A stretch of DNA of 64,000 nt from Lichtheimia corymbifera B2541. Taxonomy: Eukaryota > Mucoromycota > Mucoromycetes > Mucorales > Lichtheimiaceae. The translations under genes were made by a program, and so were the position numbers. Location: the NCBI GenBank assembly GCA_000697475.1, contig JNEU01000976.1, positions 1-64,000 on the forward strand, in the 5' to 3' direction. Below are positions 20,998-32,650 of the stretch, piece after piece. The number at the start of each line of letters is the position of its first letter. Within the stretch, counting starts at the first letter, position 1. The notes under the pieces are model-generated. The model had not been told where the DNA came from and did not search any database. It saw nothing but the letters and a program-made list of their open reading frames with translations.

Positions 20998-23900
20998 GGC
21001 AAATCAAAAAAAAGCTATTGTGTGTGTTGCTATCTAAACACTCGCCAAAGGTCGTCGTTATCAAAAGGAATGTAAGAGCCTGGCTGTTGACTTTTTGATA
21101 ATGATGATGGTGATGATAGTAGCTGCTGTTATCGATGTCGTGGTGAATAACGAAGCTTTATGTTTCAAAAGAAGAAAAAGAAGGGAAGAAAAAGGTGACC
21201 TGAGCCGCGGGGCAAGAAAAAAAAAGATACAGAAAGATAAAAGGGGGAGAGAGAGAAAGAAAAAAAAAAGTGAATGAGTGAGAGAATGAATAAAAGAATG
21301 CAAGGCAAGAGGCTGTCACGTACAAAAAATACTTGGCAAGGTACACATATCAAAACCATCCTTGATACTGGTCATTCTCTGGCAGATGATGATATTGTTT
21401 TCTCGGAGGTGGGCAAGGCTGCTCACGCGCTGCATATACATCCCCTTCCCATCTATCTTTTCCCACTTTTTCGCACACCCACATATGTTCATGGATTATG
21501 CATGCATGCTATTTTTTTCATCCCCCCACGAACCAACCCAAGCAACCCAGGTTGCCTTTACTACACACATGCATGTATGCATCTATACACTCACATTACT
21601 GCGTACTACTATTCGTTTTTTTGGGGGGGGTGCGTGGGGAAGCAGCTTTTATGAATGAGACAACATGGATGACAGATCAAAACATTTTTACAATAACAGT
21701 GACAATGTCAAGTTATCTGACAATAAGGATGATCGGTGGTGTACCGTAGGGCAAACAATCAAGAACAAAAGAACACATGTACCATGGTAATTCCATGGAC
21801 GCACGTGCAGTTGCGAATAATAATGGTGGGAAATGCAAAAGTGCGTGTGTGTATGTGAGCGTCCCATGACCCATGGGTTGTACACACAATAAGGCAAATG
21901 TGCAGTGGATGATGTCTACGCACAACCTTGGGAACTCCTTTTAGTCTAGAACCAGAAGATAAAGAATGTAATGAAAAAAAGGTGCTGCCTTTCTCGGGTG
22001 TCCTCGTGTCTGGTGAAACCGTGTGGTACTGCCATCTGTGTCTAATGTATGTATGGTGTAAATGGTGGTGTGTGGCTTTACTCATTTGTCGTCATTGTTC
22101 TTGTTTTTTATACACCGCATATGCACAAAGAAGAGGGGATAAATGATGATGTGCAGTGTGTATGTGTCTCGCGGTGTCTTTGGGAAGGTAACACACGCAC
22201 GCTAAATGATTTGACATTGTCGTGCACGTGTTGCAGTTTCAGACAACAGGCGTACAACAAAAGAGGTAAAATAATAGTTTTGAGAAAAAGCCGATCTCAA
22301 ACATCCCCGTGGAGAGTGCAAAGAGAGCAAGGTCCCCCCTAATTGTTGCATTTGAAAAATGTTCGAGTACATGCAGCGTCGTCCTACTGATGAACATCTG
22401 ATAAGCAGCAGCCCATTGGCGGGCCGACAATGCTCCCGCCATCATCCCTCTATGTATTTGTTTGAAAGAAGTGTGCAGCTGCTACTGGTCGATATGCACG
22501 AAACAAGGTCACCACCGCTGTTGGGAAGAAACGGGTATATGGGTCAGGCATCAGACACAAAAAAAAAAAAAAAAAAGAATGATGGGACTCAAAGATCAAG
22601 AGAGAGGGGATTTGATTGGATATGATTTTATGATAAACATCAGGTCCCAGACATTGCTGTGATGTGGGCCCACTAACATGCACGCACTGTCTCCCCGCAC
22701 CACCTGGCTGGTTTTTCTTGGCACTGAAACATTTTTTGGAGAATCTCTGGGCAATAAGATCAACGCATTGATACAGGTTCCTAGTAAGGTGAGACCATTA
22801 ATGATTTCTATTTCAACATTATCGTTTTCAATGCGTTGGTTATATAAGAAATGAAGGCGGTTCAATGGATATGGCAGCGTTCCACTGTCTTGGAGAGATA
22901 AAAAAGATTGTTACAAACCTAATCCAATCGCAGCTAGATTTTCAGTGATGTTACCATGGAATTTTCAAAAAAGTGATAACGACGCTCAACCTTAATGCTA
23001 ACGTGGCCGTGGATCAGTTTTCGCATGACACACCTTATCTTGTTTTGTGTTGCCATTTCCCACCCTTCGTACGATATCAGTCCACTCAAGATCGAGTTGT
23101 TGCTTCTTCTGACTTTTTTTTTTGTGGGAAATTACACGGTTTCGACATGCAGCAGTAACAGCAGCAGTAGTAACTCTTCCCGATGATGTCCGTCGCTGGT
23201 TGTGCAAAATCGAGATGAGATGGGCCAAGGGAAAAAAAGTTTGGGTAATAGGATTTTTTTTGCCTTTCCCTCTTTCCTTTTGGAAATCAGAAAAACAGAC
23301 ATTCTGTTTCCATGGCAAATGAATCAGGTGATGTTATGACGAAGGTTGTTGAATGCCAATGACAAACAAAAACATGCAAAACATGTTGTCGTCGGATAAA
23401 GGTCTAGGCATATGTACCCTATCGCTCACACATAAGGGGTCCCCGCATCAACGTGAATCGGATCTCCTTGTCAAATGGCGATTAAATTATTTACATCAAT
23501 GTGTGTGCACGAATCCCACAGACATCAGTGGACTAGGCTACATATGCTCTAGTCGCATGCGTCAGGTTGCTGCGATGTCACCAAACCACCCACGTGCTTG
23601 AATGCCTTTTACATGCCTCCACACTGATACGTATCATTACGCAAATTCGTGACAGCCAATGTAATCAGGGCAACAGTATACAAGAAGAGTGACGCAATAA
23701 TGAAAAACATGCTCACAACATGTTACAATGTCAATGACTACTACTACCACGGCAGCAGCATGCATACCTGTGTATAGCCCATGTGTTTCATGGATAGTTG
23801 ATTTTACATTCTGGTTGGGTTGCTGACATGGAAACCATGTTTGCAACCCACCAACAAGAGCTAAATAATCGTTGGTATACATGAGTGACGATGAAACCAG

Positions 23901-24785
23901 GGATCGGCAAAAGTTAAGAATGATTTACACTCCACCGATCAAGATTATGCAGCCGTGCTCGAAAAAGAAATGATCCGCTTCTCCATATACACGCATGCAC
24001 GTCGCGCCGAAGATATCTTATTATCCAGCGATCCTCGCATGCCTATCGTCTGGAGCACTGCTCTATAAATATATATATACCGCCCTTTGTAAAAGAATGC
24101 ACGGGCCACCGAACATGAGCCAGGGTTTCTTTGTCAGCGGAGCACATGTATTATAAAAGAGCGGCATTATATCGGGGCTTTTCATAGTATACTTCTAATG
24201 AGTATGCTAGCATCTACGGATTTGCAACTCGCCTTATGTATGGATATTCAATTGGAATGAAAGTGCTGCGATAAAAAGTCAATCTTGATAAGAGACATTT
24301 TCTGCCATGTTATCATCGATTACTTATTGAAGAATTAACACCACTCCCAATGACCTCGGTGAGCACAAGCCATGAGATCATCTTATGTTTGGGTCATCGT
24401 AATTATCAAGAAACAACCTTCAATGCTATTTATTCTCAAGAGGATAAACATTAATGTGTAGGAGAGGATGCATGTTTGGCGTGTATATAAGAAGAATGGA
24501 TTTAAGGTTATTCATCATTGAAAATAAAGTTCATTATAGTGGAGACAATGTTCACGAATCGAGATCCAGAGCATTGTTAAATGACATGCGTCGTACACAT
24601 AATAGCCTCCATGGGTTGTTGCACAAACTTAAACTAGATTCTTCTTCAACAACTGAGTCATTATAAACTGCTGGATGCTTAGATTTCCACCACAACATGC
24701 ACAAAAGAGCAGCAATTGCAAAGAGAGATATCCCATTCTTATTTTTAATGGAAAAAAGGGTGTGCTTTTTCTTGTCAAAGAGTAT
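20998..24785. other. 3.8 kb gene-free region upstream of the velvet gene
   Basis: The frames in it are short, low-complexity or antisense to nothing recognisable. It contains simple runs (A17 near 22,560-22,577, a G8 run near 21,620, CA/TG tracts) and one clean interrupted palindrome at 23,817-23,849. No tRNA, transposon or conserved protein was found. Long upstream regions are common for developmental regulators, so it may hold distal control sites or a non-coding transcript. Confidence 0.5.
23817..23849. repeat. Interrupted palindrome
   Basis: GGGTTGC-TG-ACATGG-AAA-CCATGT-TT-GCAACCC: two nested arm pairs (7 bp and 6 bp) match perfectly around a 3-base centre. It could be a dimeric protein binding site or a hairpin. 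Confidence 0.6.
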
Positions 24786-25963
24786 TTACATGGTGGGATG
24801 ACGTTTTCGGATAGCTAGTTGTTGCTGATCCTTGAAGAGCTTTTGTAAATGCATGACGACTTGAGGCGAAGTGACATTATGAGAGCGACTGAATTCATTG
24901 GCCAGAGCTAATGGGTCATCATATAAGCGTACAGGGACTTGGACGGTGTTGCCTGATTCAAGCTCAATGTTGATACGAATGACGACAGGATTGATTTGTT
25001 GCTTGGGTGCCGGTTTGAAAGGATGATGTTGCAAATTGGGATTCACGGGTATTGGAGAAAGACCAGGAGGTCTCTTGTTGTGGTTGGGTGGACTGGTATT
25101 ATCTTCAAGTTGATGAATGGCATTACGGAATAAGCCAGGTGGAGGTCGCATCGATGCTGGTCTTTGAGATCTTGGATCAGGTTTCAAAGATGTTGCCATT
25201 CCTCCATAAAGCTCATGTTCACCAGCAGTAGTAGTAGTAGTAGTAATAGGACGAGAAGGAGTAGTACGAGTAGCAGGAGACGGTGATTGAGTAATCGTTT
25301 GTTGCTGTTGTTTGTTGTTCTAATAGAAAGAAAGAAATGATGAGATGATGAATTGCAAATGCCACTCAATCAATTTACCTGTTGAGCCGAGGATGGTGGA
25401 GGCTGTTCCCAAAAGGGTTCAGATACCAACGATTGTTGTGTCCAAGCATTATTCACTTTAGGAGGGGGTCGTGTTGTTGTTGGTGGAGGAGGTGGAGGAG
25501 ACGGTTGATATTGTTGTTGTGGTGGTGGTTGAGAACGCTTCTTCATGGATGATGTGGATGGTGTTGATTGAATTGAACGTTTTGATTGTTCTTTGGCATT
25601 GAAGTTATGATAAGATGATGGTTTTGGTGGTCTCTGTATGCATCCCAATATTAGCAAACTTTATATATATACATACGCGCGCGCACAGACGTGTACCTTT
25701 TTCTTATTGCTTGGTTGAGTAGAGGGTAACTTGAGTCGTTGACGTAGAATCTCGTCTTCATTGACAGGTTTATAGTTGCGTCCTTTACGATGCAGATCGC
25801 CGCTGCCAATACCATTTGTCTTGATCTTGAATGAAGGGTCAAGTAACGTGTCCCAGCCAGCAGGTGCAGCATTGGTGTCAATCGGCGTGTTGGCATGTTG
25901 TGCTTGGTCTCCCCATGCAGCCACTACTGGACCATATTCGTCGTCACTGTTGTCACTATCCAT
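24786..25963 (-). CDS. Unknown Pro/Gln-rich protein with a small conserved-looking C-terminal domain
   Basis: Three minus-strand exons (25963-25697, 25633-25379, 25319-24786) give 351 residues. It starts with an acidic MDSDNSDDEYGPVV segment, then a Lys/Arg patch, then Pro-, Gln- and Thr-rich disorder. The last ~75 residues look folded: alternating hydrophobic strands (VVIRINIELESG), then VPVRLYDDPLALANEFSRSH and a helix. The 'DDP..LA..F...H' pattern recurs in small protein-interaction modules of unrelated fungal proteins, but I cannot name the family. It is transcribed away from rqc2 across a 208 bp shared promoter. Confidence 0.7.
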
Positions 25964-26171
25964 GTATGTGTGTGTGCGTGTGTGCTTCGAGGAGGTACAA
26001 AGGTACAAGCAAAAACAAGAAATAGAGAGGGAGAAAGAGAAGCTGTTGACTGTGTGCCGCTCCAGAAACCCAATTATTGTGCTACGACACTAGACACTTT
26101 TTTCGGTGTATGCTGCTATTGATGCTGCGACACACGTCTCTTTTCCCTTCTTCCACTGCCACTTTTTCGTC
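25964..26171. promoter_or_regulatory. Divergent promoter between the unknown gene and rqc2
   Basis: Only 208 bp separate the two start codons. It contains GTGTGTGCGTGTGTG and GAGAGGGAGAAAGAGAAG tracts but no clear TATA box, so the two genes may be co-regulated. Confidence 0.45.
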
Positions 26172-29100
26172 ATGAAGCAACGTTTCAGTGCTCTCGACAT
26201 TCGTGCAACTGTTATCAACTTTCGTGAACGGTACGCATTCAACTCGCCTTCAACGGCAACAACAATAACTCACTGATCGTCAGGTTGACCAATCTGCGTC
26301 TGCAAAACATTTACGATGTCGATGCCAAGACGTTTTTATTGAAGTTTGCAAAGGTAAAGAAACAGATAACTAAGCTATATAATAAACACTATGCTCAACC
26401 AACTCGAATAGCCGGATGATAAAGAATTGGTGTTGATAGAGTCTGGTATTCGACTTCACAGCACGCAATTCAGTCGTGATAAGCAAGTGACACCATCACC
26501 CTTTTGTGCCAAGGTAAGACAACATCTATTCCACGAGTTACAAGTATATTCAATCATCCTTGTGATTAGATTCGAAAGCATCTGCGTACGCGTCGTCTTA
26601 CCAATGTTCGTCAGCTGGGTGTGGATCGTGTTGTGGATTTCGAGTTTGCTGGTTCCGAGAAGAGTGTTGGCTATCATATCATTGCCGAATTCTATTCTTC
26701 GGTAAGTGGATCAGAGAGAGATTCACAAGTAGATATTGACCTTTGGCTCTTTTTAGGGTAACATCATTTTTACCGATGAAGAGTACAAGATCCTTGCATT
26801 GTTACGTGTGGTCAACTCGGGTGATGTCAAGATGGCTGTCGGCGATACCTATGATGTCCAACGCGCATTGCCTGATTTCCCAAAAATCGAATTCAACAAG
26901 CTGCAGTCAGTGCTTCGTAATGCAGGTCCCAAGGATACCCTTAAGAAGGTGCTCAACATTTCCTATGGTAAGGTTGGATCATTGCATTCAGTGTATGTGT
27001 AATATATTAAGGATCACATGTATCTGTGTAGAATATGGCCCGGCTATGGTAGAACACATTATTCTACGCGCCAATTTGGATCCTGGTATGAAAGTGGCAT
27101 CAGACTTTGATTGCTCAGATGGTAAGCATTATATCATTGTCATATGGGAGTATACATATCTTATTCTTTTCAACAGATTCACCCGCCCTAAAGGCGCTTA
27201 TGGAAGCATTAAAGGAAGGTGATGAGATGATTGAATCCACCAAGAACAATGTTCCAAAGGTACATATGATCCTTGACGATGGTGGCATATCAACTAAAAC
27301 ACAATTTTGCTTGTCAGGGCTACATTATTCTTTCGGAAAAGACAAAGACTGGAGAAGATGGAAAGCAGGAAACGATTGACATGTAAGCACATGGATATGT
27401 CTAACGATTCTACTATTTGGCTGACCGTGTTTTACAGCTATGACGAATACCATCCTTATTTATTCAAGCAGCATGAATCCAGAAAGTACAACGAGTTCCC
27501 CAAGTTTGATGCTGCCGTGGATGAATTCTACTCTGCAATCGAGGCGCAAAAAATTGAGTTGAAGGCTATGCAGCAGGTAATATAGATATCATTCTGCTTT
27601 GTATCATCCATTCACACATATCGTATGTAGGAACAAGCTGCTCTCCGAAAGCTGGAAGCTGTGCGTAGAGAACAAGAAAGCCGCGTGCAAGGATTATTGG
27701 AGCAACAGTTGACCAATGTACGCAAAGCCCAGCTTATTGAAGAGAATGTTCCAATCGTGGATGCTGCCATTACCATTATCCGGAATGCTATTGCAAGTCA
27801 AATGGATTGGCGGGATTTACGTGAGCTTGTCAACCAAGAAAAGAGTCGTGGCAACCCAATTGCGCAAATCATTGATGATCTTAAGCTCGAAACCAACCAG
27901 ATCACGCTATTGCTCTCGTATGTGTATTATGGGATTCGATGACATAGTCTCGTGACTCATAGGTAATTATTTCTAGGAGTACCACCGACGATGAATCGGA
28001 TACCAGTGACGAGGAATCTGAGGATGAAGGAGAGGATGAGAGTGAGAGCGAGGATGAGGAAGAGGAACAACAACGACAACCTCAAGTGTACAAGATTGAT
28101 GTGGATATCTCAGCAACAGCTTATGCCAATGCTCGAAAGTACTACGATCAAAAGAAGAGCACAGCACTGAAACATGAAAAGACGATTGCTGCATCATCCA
28201 AGGTAAAAGGAAAGCATATACAATCTCATCCATATGCTGATTTATCTATTTCTATGCAGGCCATGAAATCAGCCGAGCGCAAAATCAAAAAGGACCTCAA
28301 GGAAACACGCATCACCACGTCCATCAATAAGATCCGTAAGCCGTTTTGGTTTGAAAAGTTCCTTTGGTTTATCTCCACTGAAGGATTTTTGGTGATTGCT
28401 GGTCGGGATATGCAACAAAATGAGATGCTCGTCAAGCGCTACTTGCGCAAAGGTAAGGAGGAAACGATGAACAACAATGATAGGGTATTAATGTATGAAA
28501 AAATTAGATGATGCCTATGTTCACGCAGATTTGCATGGTGCAGCTTCCGTTATTGTCAAGAACAAGCCCGAGTGTGCCGGCCAACCTATTCCTCCAAGCA
28601 CTCTGTTTCAAGCTGGTATCATGTCTGTTTGTCAAAGCAAGGCTTGGGATGCAAAGATTGTCACTAGCGCTTACTGGGTTCATGCCGATCAGGCAAGTAC
28701 GTCATATCCCATACCTTGGTACGTGTAACTGACACCATTTCTTAGGTTTCCAAATCCGCCCCCACGGGTGAATATTTGACAACCGGTAGTTTCATGATCC
28801 GCGGCAAAAAGAATTATTTGCCACCTGTGCAACTCGTCTATGGTTTTGGCTATCTCTTCAAGTTGGACGAGTCATCCATTGGTAACCATGTCAAGCGCAG
28901 CAGCAACGAAGATGAAGTAGCAACAACCCAATCATCTGCTGATGACATTGAATCAAAGATTGACACATCAACAACGACGACGACACCCTCTGAAGTAAAG
29001 GAAGCTCAAGGTATGTATTTGGGGTGGATATATGAACAAATGACTTATGGTGTATCTTTCCATAGCAACACCACCCCAACCTGCTGCCGAGGAAAAGGAA

Positions 29101-30519
29101 AAGGAGAAGGAGAAGGAGGAAGAGGAGGAGGAGGAGGAGGAATCATCATCGTCTGAAAGTGAAGAAGAGTTCCCAGATACACAATTGGCTCCCGTTCAGC
29201 AACCAAAGCAAGAACCTGATGAAGCTGCCAATGAAGAGTGGAAAAAATATGAATTGGAACAACATGGTTATGACCCTGACGCCGATAAATTACCAGAGTT
29301 TGCCCAATCTGGCGCTGCAGCTGAGAAAAAGGTATTTGGCGTCGTATTAGAAATTTGCATGGATGACCAACATGAAAATGGAAAAATAGAACAAGCAAGC
29401 AATCAGTGCCAAGGAACGACGTCAAATGAAAAAGGGCAAAAAGGATGGTCAAGAAGCTAACCAACAAGCACCCCAAAATGGCAAGAGCGGTAAAGCCAAC
29501 AATCAAAAGGTAAAGGAATGCACCCCTATACCCGCATAAGCAATACCTCTGACAAGACGTTATTGAAACAGCAACAACAACAACAGCAACAGCAGCAGAA
29601 ATTATCACGAGGACAGCGTGCCAAAGCAAAAAAGATCAAGGAGAAATATGGTGAACAGGATGAAGAAGAGCGTCGTTTACGTATGGAATTGCTGGGAGTA
29701 AGTCAAAGGTCGCACTGTGGATGATATCACTTTTTTTGATTGACAATGATTGCCTAGTCAAACAAGGGACCACAGCCCAAGGGCAAAAAGGCAAAGAGGG
29801 AGGCTCAAGCCAAAGCCGAGCGACTTGCAAAAGAAAAGGAACTTGCAGAACGTAAGGCTGCTGCCGCTGCCAAGGAAGCTGAACGAAAAGCGGCTGAAGC
29901 AGCTGCTGCTAAACAAGATCAAGACCATGAACAGGTAAAAAAGGAAAGGCATACATAGGAAGGCTAAAGGGATATAAAGACTGATGCATATCTTTTAGGT
30001 GGAGCATGGTGAAGAGGATACGGAGCAAATTCGTCAAATGCTCAAGGAAGAGAATATTACTATGCTAGAGGAAGATGAAGTGGTATGTATCTGTCGATCA
30101 TTCAAGGGTTGAATGTAAAGGCTAATCGTTTTATACAGGCTAATCTTTCTGTGCTGGATTCAATGACACCCAACCCATTGCCTGAAGATATCATTCATTT
30201 TGCCATCCCTGTATGTGCTCCTTACACCTCGTTGCAAAAATACAAGTACAAGGTCAAGTTGACACCTGGCACACTTAAGCGTGGCAAAGGTAAGCTTTAT
30301 CAATGAATTCCTCACGTAAAGGATCACTTATTGATTCTCCATCCAATAGCTCTGAAACAAGCACAATCTGTGTTTTTGAATTCATCCGAGTCAACGGCGC
30401 GTGAAAAGGAGCTCATTAAAAGTGTACCCGACATGGAAGCTATCAATACCATGATGAGCAAGGTCAAGGTATCTGCACCCAACCTTGAAGCTAGCAAGCG
30501 GAAAAAGGGCAAGAAATAG
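26172..30519 (+). CDS. rqc2: Rqc2/NEMF (Tae2), ribosome quality control subunit
   Basis: Twenty-one exons (first 26172-26230, last 30350-30519) join to 1,066 residues, close to yeast Rqc2 (1,038) and human NEMF (1,076). NFACT-N covers about 1-430. It has Asp9 in FSALDI and the Asp96-Arg97 pair in LGVDRVVDF, matching the yeast residues D9, D98 and R99 needed for CAT tailing. Two acidic/basic linkers surround the NFACT-R (DUF814) domain, about 510-650, with [11 protein letters not shown] and [12 protein letters not shown] Lys/Glu-rich region follows, then NFACT-C (DUF3441), about 955-1060. On the stalled 60S subunit the protein recruits the Ltn1 ligase and adds Ala/Thr tails. The intron 28693-28745 has a GC donor. 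All 20 junctions keep the frame. Confidence 0.95.
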
Positions 30520-32650
30520 CTATAGATAGATTTTGGTTTTCCTTTAATGAAATGACTACTATTGATCCATCCGATACATACGATTGATGATAACACTGTC
30601 TATGTGCAATATACCCCGCATTTTGCCCACGTGTGTAACTTGATCATTTACTGCCTTGAACATGCAAAATTTTGGTGTGATCCAAGGTAATATGTAAGCC
30701 GTCTGCTAAATCATGCACATCCGAGCTGTCTTGTTATTTGGGATGAGCAAAGCATATAATCCATTTTTCTCACATGGGGTCAACATCATCATGACAAAAT
30801 CCAAGAATGGTAGCAGTCAAGGTGGTATGAGGTAATTGGAAGATAAATGTGATTGTGTTGCATCACGTGTGAATTGACGTAACGATTTGGTGCTTACATG
30901 AGTGACACGTGGATTCCCCAGCCGGACAAAAACAGCTTACCGAGAGAAAAAAAGGAACCAGCCACAGCATGTGCACGCGCACGTCCACAATGCAAAACAA
31001 ACACAGGGCCATGTTTTTTTTTTGACAAGTGTAAACAATGAAAGCGTAAAGGGCCAAGAAGGCATGGCCCTCTCTCGGCATATCTTTAAATTGATAACCT
31101 GCTGCTTATCTTTAAAAAAAATTGTGCCGCACTATGGTTTCGCACGCTTACGTTATACCCAGATAAAGAGTCCGCACACGCACACACACTCACCTGCTGA
31201 AGGTCATTGCATCAATCAAAGGCTCCAAACACAAACGAGGATGGCATTGTTGTGAAAGAAATTGGTTCTTCAATCGTCAAAAGAGGAGTAGAAACGCAAG
31301 ATGATGACACTGCAACAGGGCCAAGAAAAAGGGCCATGAGCAAGTAGTAGTATTAGATAACGTAAAAAAGAAGTGCCCTTTTTTGGAAACAAGGGGCCAT
31401 TCGAAAGGGCCAGCTGTTTGGATGATGTTGCATACGGCGGATATATCTGCATGCTGCCATGGCACCGTAACGATGGATAATAGTCATGTTGAAAGGGGTA
31501 AAATAAACGTAATGTTGGAAGAGGTGGATGATGATGATACCAAGTCGATTGATAGGGCGCGTTTGTTCTTTTTTTCTATCGCTTATTGCTGGAAAAAACA
31601 CCCCACCTTCGCTATGATTCAATGGGTTCACCCCTATTATTGCTACCTTCACACAATGTGACAAGGTCAAAAAGTTGATATATGATCGATTCGAAATATG
31701 ACAATGAACGTGATCTTTTGGAGGTTGATTGGTATGATGTCATGGGGTCATATGCATAATGTGTGCTGTCAAACCTAGCCTTTGGAAGGGCTCAAAGGAT
31801 TTAACCGAAACAATGATAATAAATCAATGGCTGATTACAATTTTGTTTGGCATCTACAAGATGATGAGAAGGTCAAGGTGATAGTTTTTACAGAATGGTC
31901 CAAGAAATGAATATGACGGGAAACTTGCTAATTCCAGCGGAGCCTACATGGAACGCGCTTTCGCGTGTCAGAGGTCAGAGGGCCATGTAAAAAGATTGGT
32001 AATACTAAACATCACGGCAGTAATAATCCGCAATACAAAAAGGTACGCTAAGAATAAACGTACCCCATACATATTGACGCATCGATGCGAGGCACATACA
32101 TACATGATGCATGATGGAATTTAAGATCGGCATATGCATATACACACATAAGCAGGGAGAAGCTGCATACAGTATGTGTGTTGTGTTGTGTGTGTGTGTG
32201 GCTAATCTTTCAGCCTGCAGCGGGTTGTCGGAACAAATGTCATTTTTTCATGGCCCTTTTACGTGGCCCTGTTACGCCTATCACACACAAGCCCCCAATT
32301 TCCAGCTCACGTTTTCTCCTTGAAAGGACCCTTATGAATAAAGAAAGAGCGAAAAGATCAGTGGAGAAAGGTTGTGATCATTGATATCAAATGGCCCCTT
32401 TTGCCACATGCATGGGCCGTAAAGGAGAAACAAAGAGGGGCCGAGAGGGCCATGCGTACCGAATCTGGTTTTTGCTTGGTGTGACGTTATCATTCAAGCA
32501 CCGCTTGAAAGGAAAATCACGAACATATATCCTGGGGGGTTTTTTTGCACACTTCTTGTTTACTTCTTCCTCACCTTCTTCACTCTTCCAACCCCCCTCT
32601 CTCTATTTAATCCATCAAGGTCTGTACCTTACATTGCAGTACCACACACC
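30520..32650. promoter_or_regulatory. Long aconitase upstream region with GGGCCA cluster
   Basis: No gene is visible in 2.1 kb. Between 31,006 and 32,452 there are twelve exact GGGCCA or TGGCCC hexamers: 31006, 31051, 31065, 31318, 31331, 31394, 31407, 31980, 32251, 32264, 32392, 32447. Several occur in pairs 13-14 bp apart. Chance would give roughly one in this AT-rich length. The region also holds CA repeats and ends in a CTCTCTCTATTTAA segment shortly before the aconitase ATG. I infer binding sites for one factor. Confidence 0.5.

Noticed and set aside
24454..24666. 70-codon plus-strand ORF
   Set aside because: No homology, no splice partners and ordinary AT-rich context.
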